A stretch of DNA of 26,606 bases from Gemmatimonadaceae bacterium. Its GTDB lineage: Bacteria > Latescibacterota > UBA2968 > UBA8231. The stretch covers positions 1 through 26,606 of the forward strand of contig PBSR01000132.1 in NCBI GenBank assembly GCA_002726335.1, in the 5' to 3' direction. Position 1 is the stretch's first letter. Every line of letters starts with the position of its first letter. Under the pieces are notes generated by a model. That model was not told the DNA's origin and searched no databases. It worked only from the letters and a program-made list of their open reading frames with translations. The translations under genes were made by a program, and so were the position numbers. Below, piece after piece: positions 6,590 through 13,410 of this stretch.

Positions 6590-7942
6590 GTCGATCTGGT
6601 ACCGCTTGAGCTTCTCCTGCAGAGTTGAGCGCGCGATCTTGAGCGTCTTGGCGGCCTCTGACTTGTTACCGCCATGCTGTTCGAGAACCTTCAGGATGTG
6701 GTGTCGCTCCAACTCCTTCAGATCTCCCGCAGCCTCCGCGTCGTGGGACGAAGTCGGCGAAGAGATCGACAGCTTGAGATCGGTGGGCAAGTCCTCGCCG
6801 TGCAACAGCCCGTCTTGAGTGAGGATCATCTGTCGCTCGATGACATTTCTCAGTTCGCGGACGTTCCCCGGCCACGAATACCGTGCCGCGATCTCCAGGA
6901 AGTCATCGTCCGGGCCGGCGAACTCCTTGCCCAACTCTCCTCCGATGGTGCCGATGAGGTGATCGACCAGAACTGGCAGATCTTCGGTATGCTCGCGAAG
7001 AGGGGCGACATGGATCTCCATCACCTTGAAGCGGAAGTAGAGATCTTCACGAAAGGCCCCGTTCTCGACCATCTCTTCGAGATCGTGATTGGTGGCGGCC
7101 ACGTAGCGGACATCGACCACGATATCTCGCACACCGCCCACCCGACGGAACACGCGCTCTTCCATGACCCGCAGGAGTTTGGGCTGGAACACGGGCGATA
7201 GATCGCCCAGCTCGTCGAAGAACAGCGTCCCGCCGTGGGCCAGCTCCAGCAGCCCCCGCTTGTCGGTCTCGGCGCTGGTGAAAGCCCCCTTCTCGTAACC
7301 GAAGATCTCCGCCTCCAGCAGGTTCTCCGGGATGGCACTGCAGTTGATCTTGATCAGGGGGCCGGTGCGACGCTCGCTGGCGGCGTGGATGGCGTTGACG
7401 ACCATCTCCTTTCCGGTGCCGCTCTCGCCACGAACCAGGACCGTTGAACGGGGGGACTGAGCGACCTTCGAGATCAGTTCCCGCAGCTCGGCCATGGCTG
7501 TGCTTTCCCCGAGGATGCCGCCGGTCTTGTGCATCTGGGGCTGTTCGGCCTGCAACTGCTCAACCCGTGAACGCAGCTGGTGATGCTCCAGGACGCGCGC
7601 CAGCGTCAGGTCCAACTCATCAAGGTCGAAGGGCTTGATGATGTAGTCAAAGGCTCCCTGCTTCATCGCCAGTACCGCGTTGCGCACATCGGGATAGGCC
7701 GTCATCATGAGCACGATCAGCTGATCGTCCTGGGCCTTCATCCGGGGCAGGAAATCCAATCCGGAGCCGTCGGGGAGATTCAGGTCCAGCAGCACGATGT
7801 CCACCAGCTTCGTCTGCAGGACTTCCACTGCCGCCCCGCCCTCAGCGGCGGCGTCCACCTCGCAGCCCTTCTGTTCGAAGTACTCCACCAGGGTCAGGCG
7901 CATGGCCTCGTCGTCCTCGACGATCAACATGCGGAAACTCAT
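6587..7942 (-). CDS. NtrC-family sigma-54-dependent response regulator
   Basis: The 451-aa three-domain regulator has a receiver domain (residues 1-120; phospho-acceptor Asp53, acidic pair Asp11/Asp12, Lys103 in KPF). The AAA+ sigma-54 activation domain spans about 143-370: Walker A GESGTGKE (172-179), Walker B FFDEL (241-245). The C-terminal Fis-type helix-turn-helix is at about 425-449. The sigma-54-contacting loop reads GAFTSA (219-224) instead of canonical GAFTGA. The gene overlaps the histidine kinase stop as ATGA, so the two form a coupled pair. Its stop lies inside a palindrome that is probably its own operator, facing the idr-type operon. It likely activates that operon from the sigma-54 promoter when phosphorylated; target choice is inferred from the sites. 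Confidence 0.9.
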   Translation of the reverse strand: MSFRMLIVEDDEAMRLTLVEYFEQKGCEVDAAAEGGAAVEVLQTKLVDIVLLDLNLPDGSGLDFLPRMKAQDDQLIVLMMTAYPDVRNAVLAMKQGAFDYIIKPFDLDELDLTLARVLEHHQLRSRVEQLQAEQPQMHKTGGILGESTAMAELRELISKVAQSPRSTVLVRGESGTGKEMVVNAIHAASERRTGPLIKINCSAIPENLLEAEIFGYEKGAFTSAETDKRGLLELAHGGTLFFDELGDLSPVFQPKLLRVMEERVFRRVGGVRDIVVDVRYVAATNHDLEEMVENGAFREDLYFRFKVMEIHVAPLREHTEDLPVLVDHLIGTIGGELGKEFAGPDDDFLEIAARYSWPGNVRELRNVIERQMILTQDGLLHGEDLPTDLKLSISSPTSSHDAEAAGDLKELERHHILKVLEQHGGNKSEAAKTLKIARSTLQEKLKRYQID

Positions 7943-10236
7943 GGCCCGGATCCCCGGACGACGGGCAGCTCCAGGATGAACTCGGCGCCGCCCTCTGGAG
8001 CTCCCAGCGAAAGCCTGCCACCGTTGTGTTTGACCAGGTTGTAGGCGATGGAGAGCCCCAGGCCCGTGCCATCCGACTTGGTTGTGAAGAAGGGCTCGAA
8101 GATCTTCTCCTGCACTTCGGCAGGAATACCGGGGCCCGAATCTGCGATCGAGAGTTGCACGTATTCAGGTACCTGGCAGGAGCACAACACGTTCAGCGTG
8201 CCACCCTCTGGCATGGCCTGTATGGCATTGAGAATCAGGTTCAGCACCACCTGCTGGATCTGGGAGGTATCCACGTATACCTGCGGAATCCCGGGTTGCA
8301 CGTCCCGTGAGAGTCGCACCTTGTTGCGTTGTAGATTCACCGCCGTCAGAGCAAAGACGTCATCGAGCAGGGACTCTGCGGGATAGCGGATGGCGTGGGT
8401 TTGCTTGGGTCTGGCGAAGGCCGAAAACGTCTTGACGATCCCGTCCAGGCGGTCGATCTGGTCAACGATCCGCTGCACGGCGACGCGCTCGTCGACCTGC
8501 CCGTTCAAGCGCCGCTCCAGGATCTGGGCGTTCAGCTTCATCGAGCCCAACGGATTGCCGATCTCGTGGGCGATCCCCGCCGAGAATTCACCCAGGGAGG
8601 ACAGCCGTTCGGCCTGCAGCAGCTGGCGCTCCAACTCCTTCTTCTCGGTGATGTCCTGTGACAGCTTGAGCAGGTACTTGATCCCGCCGTCCTCGTCGAA
8701 GATGGGACGGACTGTCTCCAGACAATCCCGCGGTCCGTCGAAACCGGGCAGCTGGGTCTCACGGCTCTCCCCCGCGCCGGTTTCGAATACCGACTGCAGG
8801 GCACACCCCTCACAAGCCTCGGTTCCCCGGTGGTAGACCTCGCAGCAGTGGCGGCCCAGCGGGGAGGCGCCGCACCATTGTGCCAGTGTCTGGTTGTGCC
8901 AGCGAATGATGAAACGATCGTCGATCAGGGCCAGGGCCGCCCCCAACGACTCGACGATGCTGTCGAGCTTCTGCTTCTCCTCGATGATCTCGCTCGAACG
9001 GCGGGCCACGGTCTCCTCGAGTTCATGATTGTAGCCCTGAATCTTCTCGTCCTTGGCCTTGAGCTGCCGGGTCATGGCAAGAAAATCGTCAGCCAGCTCT
9101 TCGATCTCATCATTCGTCAGGATCTGCAGATTGACGTCGTATTCGCCCCGGGCCAGGGCCTTCGTTCCTGCCTTCAGATCCCGAATAGGGCGCAGAAAAT
9201 GTCTTGCCACCACGGCGCCGATGAAGACGGCGATGATCAGCACGATTCCGAGGATGGCCAGAAACAGGATGGAGAAGGAGGAGACGGCACGCATGGCAGT
9301 GGCGCGAGGAAGGCGGGTGATGACCTTCCAGAAACGCTGTGGCAGGTCAGTGCTTGGCGTGATCGTCGCGTGGGCGATGAGGACCTCGTCCGGAGCGACC
9401 AGGATTCCTGCGCGTTGCTGCAGCAACATGCTCACCAGGTCGCCTGGCAGATCGTCCTGCAGCCTCCGGCCTTCGTCGAAGGCAAAGGCGAGCATCTCCT
9501 CTCCCTCCGACCAGCCCTCGGCGAGCAGCTTGCCACCACGATCAGTGATGGCCACACGGCGCTCGCTGCCGAGTTTCGCCCCCTCCAGCTGTTCGAGGAA
9601 CTGCTCGCCGAGGAGATTGACTACCACCATCCCCCGAGGCTCACCCGTAACTGAGAACAGCGGTGTGGCGAGACGGATCATCGGCTTGGCTGGCTCTTCT
9701 ACGTGTCCCCATTCGATGTTCAGATCGATGGGCGAGACGTAGATCTGGCCCCGCTGCAGCTGCATCGTCTCGCGGAAATAGTAGCGCGAGGCCTTGTTCT
9801 GCAGACGCTGTTCGTCGACGACGATCGGACGGCCCGCATTGTGATTGATGCGCACCACCTCCATACCGGCGGCGTCCAGGTAGCGTACCTGGTCGAACTG
9901 GGAGTGAGTCCGGGAGAACGCGAGGAAGGTCTCGTGCAGATGGCCTCTCTCGTCCGTACTGATCGTCGGCGACACCACGAAGGGCTGCAGCGCCGGCAAC
10001 CCGGCGAGAAATAGCAGGTCGTGTTCGGCCGATGTGATGAGACTGCGGATGCGATCGGCGAGGATGTTCACCTGCATCAACTCACGGCCTTCGGCCTGCT
10101 GACGGAGGGAGTCCACCATGAAGGTGTAGTAGAAGCTCGCCAGCGCCAGCACAGGCAGACAGGCGGCCCCGATGACGAGCACCAGGAGCTTGGTGCGGAT
10201 GTTGATGGGCCATCTGTAGAAGACGCTACGCTTCAT
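7939..10236 (-). CDS. Membrane sensor histidine kinase with periplasmic dCache-like domain, HAMP and Cys-rich PAS
   Basis: The 765-aa kinase has TM1 at about residues 16-38, a large periplasmic sensor to about 318 (double-Cache-like pattern), TM2 at 319-346 and HAMP at about 347-400. A short coiled coil leads to a PAS domain at about 425-530. The H-box is GIAHEIGNP with phospho-acceptor His557. The HATPase domain runs to about 760, with N-box NLILNAIQA, G1 DSGPGIP and G2 GTGLGLS. The PAS domain holds a cysteine cluster (Cys455, 464, 465, 475, 478) of a kind seen in many environmental kinases and possibly redox-responsive. ATG 10236 has a weak ribosome site; the gene lies 57 bp after the di-haem cytochrome gene and overlaps the response regulator. 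It is partner of that regulator. The periplasmic ligand is unknown; an oxyanion is a reasonable guess. Confidence 0.9.
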   Translation of the reverse strand: MKRSVFYRWPINIRTKLLVLVIGAACLPVLALASFYYTFMVDSLRQQAEGRELMQVNILADRIRSLITSAEHDLLFLAGLPALQPFVVSPTISTDERGHLHETFLAFSRTHSQFDQVRYLDAAGMEVVRINHNAGRPIVVDEQRLQNKASRYYFRETMQLQRGQIYVSPIDLNIEWGHVEEPAKPMIRLATPLFSVTGEPRGMVVVNLLGEQFLEQLEGAKLGSERRVAITDRGGKLLAEGWSEGEEMLAFAFDEGRRLQDDLPGDLVSMLLQQRAGILVAPDEVLIAHATITPSTDLPQRFWKVITRLPRATAMRAVSSFSILFLAILGIVLIIAVFIGAVVARHFLRPIRDLKAGTKALARGEYDVNLQILTNDEIEELADDFLAMTRQLKAKDEKIQGYNHELEETVARRSSEIIEEKQKLDSIVESLGAALALIDDRFIIRWHNQTLAQWCGASPLGRHCCEVYHRGTEACEGCALQSVFETGAGESRETQLPGFDGPRDCLETVRPIFDEDGGIKYLLKLSQDITEKKELERQLLQAERLSSLGEFSAGIAHEIGNPLGSMKLNAQILERRLNGQVDERVAVQRIVDQIDRLDGIVKTFSAFARPKQTHAIRYPAESLLDDVFALTAVNLQRNKVRLSRDVQPGIPQVYVDTSQIQQVVLNLILNAIQAMPEGGTLNVLCSCQVPEYVQLSIADSGPGIPAEVQEKIFEPFFTTKSDGTGLGLSIAYNLVKHNGGRLSLGAPEGGAEFILELPVVRGSGP

Positions 10237-10293
10237 AGCGACGCCAGACCGTTCCGCTATCGGGAGGATGAAATGGCCCGTCTCAGGGGATTC

Positions 10294-11094
10294 TCACTCG
10301 CCGAGAGAATGGATGTAGGCGACAAGGTCGTCGATGGCCCGATCGTCCTGTAACATCTGCGCCATCGGTACCATGAGTTTGCCTTCGGCGTCCGCCTCGT
10401 GATACCCCCGCAGCCCCTCGCGGAAGTACTTCAGCTGCCTGACCAGATACCAGGCGTGCTGTCCCGACAACATCGGTCCTTTCTGCTGCTCCAGACCTTC
10501 CCCGGCACGGCCGTGGCACGTTGCGCAGATGGTGTAGTGTTCCTGTCCCGCGGCGATGTCTCCCTCACCAGCATCTGCCGGCACGCCCGGATCGAGGCTG
10601 GCGATGTAGGCGACGACGTCATCGACCTTCTCTTCCGTGGCCAGCATCTTGGCCATGGGTGCCATCTGCATCCCGGTCAGATCCTGGGGATGGGCGCCTC
10701 GCACTCCAGCCCGGAACTTCATCAGCTGGCCACGCAGGTACCAGGGCGCCTGGCTGGACAGGCGGGGCGTATTGAAGGCCCGCTTGCCCTCTGCTTTCAG
10801 GCCGTGGCAGGCGCCACAGACCATGAAGGTCATGCTGCCCTGCTTGGGATCCCCAGGGAGAGCGGCCAGCGCCGCGGCGCGCGCCGCAGCCTTCCTCTCG
10901 GCGAAGCGTTCCTCGTAGCGCACCAGGATCTGCGCAGCGGCCTGTGCCACGGCGGCCTCTTCTGCGACTCGCTGTTCGGCGATGCGATCCCTGAGATCGG
11001 CAGTAGCTGACGTCGAGTGTGTATGCGCAGCGGCCACGACCCCCAGGTTGCAGAGTACGATCAGGAGCATGGAGGCCCATTTGGCGAACGACAT
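10294..11094 (-). CDS. Di-haem cytochrome c (c4-like) with an Ala/Glu/Arg-rich helical N-terminal extension
   Basis: The 266-aa periplasmic protein has a signal peptide (about residues 1-23). A roughly 55-residue Ala/Glu/Arg-rich segment (27-80), probably a long helix, is followed by two class I cytochrome c domains: CGACH (93-97) and CATCH (190-194). Each domain is followed by a GL-repeat (FRAGVRG, FREGLRG) and a Met-bearing MAPMAKM or MVPMAQM segment for the axial ligand. The domain pattern matches cytochrome c4-like carriers. It diverges from nosZ and is the first gene before the kinase/regulator pair, so it could donate electrons to NosZ, to the idr-type enzyme, or to both. GAGGTG lies 6 nt before ATG 11094. 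No function beyond electron transfer can be read. Confidence 0.85.
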   Translation of the reverse strand: MSFAKWASMLLIVLCNLGVVAAAHTHSTSATADLRDRIAEQRVAEEAAVAQAAAQILVRYEERFAERKAAARAAALAALPGDPKQGSMTFMVCGACHGLKAEGKRAFNTPRLSSQAPWYLRGQLMKFRAGVRGAHPQDLTGMQMAPMAKMLATEEKVDDVVAYIASLDPGVPADAGEGDIAAGQEHYTICATCHGRAGEGLEQQKGPMLSGQHAWYLVRQLKYFREGLRGYHEADAEGKLMVPMAQMLQDDRAIDDLVAYIHSLGE

Positions 11095-11132
11095 TCAGCA
11101 CCTCGCTTGATGAGTGTTGTGCGGTCCGGTCT

Positions 11133-11149
11133 GGTTCAACCGATGAACC
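11133..11149. promoter_or_regulatory. Palindrome, candidate operator upstream of the di-haem cytochrome gene
   Basis: GGTTCAACCGATGAACC has perfect 6-bp arms around a 5-bp centre, 39 bp upstream of the cytochrome ATG at 11094. The placement suits an operator or promoter-overlapping site, but the binding protein is unknown and it does not match the UAS sequence at 6573-6589. Confidence 0.35.
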
Positions 11150-11281
11150 CTTTACCTGATCCATTATTCTACGGATCATATTCAAGCTCTAAGAGACCTG
11201 CCGGTCCTTTGAATCACGGCTGCCCCGGCGAACAGGGCAAGGCCCTTGTCAACCGGGCGATGGCTTGCGTCAGACTTCCCC

Positions 11282-11308
11282 CACTGTGACACGTCTGTCT
11301 CGACAGTG
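11282..11308. promoter_or_regulatory. Inverted repeat cluster (CACTGT / ACAGTG), candidate activator site for nosZ
   Basis: CACTGT (11282-11287) and ACAGTG (11303-11308) are exact inverted arms. CTGTC-TC-GACAG nests inside them, and a further CTGTCG follows at 11317-11322. The cluster is 105-130 bp upstream of the predicted nosZ sigma-54 start, a normal enhancer distance. The evidence is pattern and distance only. Confidence 0.3.
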
Positions 11309-11387
11309 TGAGGCCCCTGTCGCACTGGACTCCGGGCTGCCCCCCGGTAGGTCCGGGTAAATCGTCGTGTGCAAGGTCGAATAGCGC

Positions 11388-11403
11388 TGGCCCCCTATTT
11401 GCC
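11388..11403 (+). promoter_or_regulatory. Sigma-54 type -24/-12 promoter for nosZ
   Basis: TGGCCCCCTATTTGCC contains TGGC at -24 and TTGC at -12 with exactly 10 bases between GG and GC. It differs from consensus mainly at the A and G after TGGC and the final W. The start of transcription would be about 11414, leaving a leader of about 78 nt. It is weaker than a proven promoter but correctly placed. Confidence 0.45.
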
Positions 11404-11491
11404 AAGACAGATCGTTAAGAAGTCCCGAGAATCAACGGACGGAAAGCTACCGTTCCGGCTTGTACAACCACCACGTAGCGGAGAGGCTGTA

Positions 11492-13327
11492 ATGGAGAAT
11501 TCAGAGCAGGATCAGCAGGATGGACTGTCGCGCCGCGATATGCTCAAGATCGGCGGCCTGGGCGGTCTCGCCCTGACGGCGACGGGCATGATCGGCAGCA
11601 CCAGTTCGTCCGCCGAGACCCAGGGCGGATTGTCGACTCACGTCGCGCCGGGAGAACTGGACGAGTATTACGGCTTCTGGTCAGGCGGACAGAGCGGCGA
11701 GGTACGCATCATGGGACTGCCGTCGATGCGTGTCCTGAAGCGGATCCCGGTGTTCAACTTCGACTGCACCTACGGCCATGGTGTGACGAACTACACCAAG
11801 GGCCTGCTCAACGGCAAGAAGACGGGCGACACTCATCACTTCCACCTGTCCTATAAGGATGGGTGGTATGATGGTCAGTACGGCTTCGTCAACGACAAGG
11901 CCCAGGGTCGCCTGGCACGCATCCGCCTCGATTTCATGGAGACCGATGCGATCTGCGAGATCCCGAACTGCCAGGGCACGCACGGCATCTTCCCGTCGCG
12001 TCATACTCTGAAGGATGTGTACTGCAACTCGGAGTTCGCCACGCCCATCGATAACAACGGCAAGACCGCCGACGACATCGCCAACTACGTCGCCCTGCAC
12101 ACCTGCATCGACGCCAGGAAGATGGTACCGAAGTGGCAGGTAGCGGTGAAGGGCAATCTCGACCTGTGTGCCACCGACTACGATGGCAAGTACTCCATGG
12201 GCACCTGCTACAACAGCGAGAAGGGCACGAATCTGGCCGAGATGATGGGCAACGACCGCGACTGGCTGGCGGTGTTCAACATTGCCGCCATCGAGAAGGC
12301 TGTAGCCGACGGCAAGACCATCACCATCGGTGATTCCGACGTACCCGTCCTCGACGGCCGTGTCGACGACAACCCCTACGTTCTCTACATCCCGATTCCC
12401 AACAGTCCGCACGGTGTCAACGTCGATCCCACGGGTCGCTATGCCATCTGCTCCGGCAAGCTGTCGCCCACCTGTTCGGTGATCGACCTGCAGAAGATCG
12501 ACAGTGCTTTCGGCGGTTCCATCAAGCCGCGTGACTGCGTTGTCGCCGAGCCGGAAGTCGGCCTCGGGCCGCTGCATACCGCCTTCGACGGTCGCGGCAA
12601 TGCCTACACGTCGCTGTTCCTCGACTCGGCGGTGGTCAAGTGGGACATCGCCAAGGCTGTGGCTGGTGAGAACCCGATCGTCGACAAGATTGACATCCAC
12701 TACCAGATCGGTCACATCAACGCCTCCAACAGCGAGACGAAACGGGCGGACGGCCAGTGGCTGATTTCCCTCAACAAGTTCTCCAAGGACCGTTTCCTTT
12801 CCGTGGGCCCCTTCCATCCGGAGAACGAGCAGCTCATCGACATCTCCGGCGACAAGATGCGCATCGTCCATGACTCGGCCACTCACTCCGAGCCGCACGA
12901 CGCCGTCATCGCTTCACCGGAGCCTTTCAAGCCGAAGAAGCGCTGGGATCCCGCCGACGCGAAATTCGAGTTCGAGAGGAAGCTGGCCGCCAAGCACGGG
13001 GTCCAGCTGGGCGCGGCCAACCAGGTCATCCGTGACGGCAGCAAGGTCACCGTCTTCATGACCAGCGTGGCGCCGGCCTTCGGCCTCACCGAGATCCGCG
13101 TGCAGCAGGGCGACGAGGTTACCCTCGTCCTCACCAACCTCGACCAGGTCGACGACCTGTGTCACGGATTCTGCCTGTCGCACCACGACATCAACTTCGG
13201 TGTCGCTCCTTCCGAAACGGTGTCGACCACGTTTACCGCCGACACGGCGGGGGTCTTCTGGTACTACTGCCCCTGGTTCTGTCACGCCCTCCACCTCGAG
13301 ATGCGCGGCCGTTTCATCGTCAGCTAG
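11492..13327 (+). CDS. nosZ: Nitrous-oxide reductase, Tat-exported, TAT/clade I-like
   Basis: Periplasmic enzyme reducing N2O to N2, 611 aa. A twin-arginine motif (SRRDMLK, 13-19) leads a signal ending near residue 41. The CuZ seven-histidine set is complete: His115, 116, 164, 307, 362, 408, 469. The C-terminal CuA domain has His558, Cys593, Trp595, Cys597, His601 and Met604. The CPWFCHALHLEM motif and Tat signal resemble clade I rather than Sec-exported clade II, although overall sequence looks diverged. Unusual extra cysteines, Cys557 and Cys561, flank CuA ligand His558. ATG 11492 has GGAGAGG 5 nt upstream. It heads the operon, with nosR downstream rather than upstream. Confidence 0.97.
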   Translation: MENSEQDQQDGLSRRDMLKIGGLGGLALTATGMIGSTSSSAETQGGLSTHVAPGELDEYYGFWSGGQSGEVRIMGLPSMRVLKRIPVFNFDCTYGHGVTNYTKGLLNGKKTGDTHHFHLSYKDGWYDGQYGFVNDKAQGRLARIRLDFMETDAICEIPNCQGTHGIFPSRHTLKDVYCNSEFATPIDNNGKTADDIANYVALHTCIDARKMVPKWQVAVKGNLDLCATDYDGKYSMGTCYNSEKGTNLAEMMGNDRDWLAVFNIAAIEKAVADGKTITIGDSDVPVLDGRVDDNPYVLYIPIPNSPHGVNVDPTGRYAICSGKLSPTCSVIDLQKIDSAFGGSIKPRDCVVAEPEVGLGPLHTAFDGRGNAYTSLFLDSAVVKWDIAKAVAGENPIVDKIDIHYQIGHINASNSETKRADGQWLISLNKFSKDRFLSVGPFHPENEQLIDISGDKMRIVHDSATHSEPHDAVIASPEPFKPKKRWDPADAKFEFERKLAAKHGVQLGAANQVIRDGSKVTVFMTSVAPAFGLTEIRVQQGDEVTLVLTNLDQVDDLCHGFCLSHHDINFGVAPSETVSTTFTADTAGVFWYYCPWFCHALHLEMRGRFIVS

Positions 13328-13340
13328 TGTCTTCATCTGC

Positions 13341-13371
13341 GGGTGCGCGCGGCTGCATGTCGCGCGCACCC
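13341..13371 (+). promoter_or_regulatory. Strong intercistronic hairpin between nosZ and nosR
   Basis: GGGTGCGCGCG (13341-13351) and CGCGCGCACCC (13361-13371) are perfect 11-bp arms around a 9-nt loop. No T-run follows, so it is not a standard intrinsic terminator. It begins 14 bp after the nosZ stop and may protect the nosZ transcript end or reduce read-through into nosR. An in-frame ATG at 13357 sits in its loop, which disfavours that start for nosR. Confidence 0.7.
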
Positions 13372-13410
13372 ACCATCCCACCCCGAATCGCCTCACAGAA
13401 AGACCCGGGA

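Larger units (their letters stand above)
11095..11491. other. Divergent control region between the di-haem cytochrome gene and nosZ
   Basis: This 397-bp stretch has no credible gene. It holds several inverted repeats (11133-11149, 11158-11177, 11282-11308) and a sigma-54-like element for nosZ at 11388-11403. A weaker sigma-54-like sequence lies on the minus strand at 11236-11251; it has TTGC, but GA in place of the invariant GG. No FNR/CRP-type TTGAT-N4-ATCAA site and no copy of the TGACCGA palindrome was seen. Confidence 0.6.

Noticed and set aside
11236..11251. Sigma-54 promoter for the di-haem cytochrome on the minus strand
   Set aside because: TTGC and spacing fit, but the invariant GG of the -24 element is GA, so I kept it only as a remark in the control-region entry.
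13357..13410. Alternative nosR start at ATG 13357
   Set aside because: It lies in the loop of a very stable hairpin; ATG 13411 gives a normal hydrophobic N-terminus. It remains possible because it would supply basic residues.
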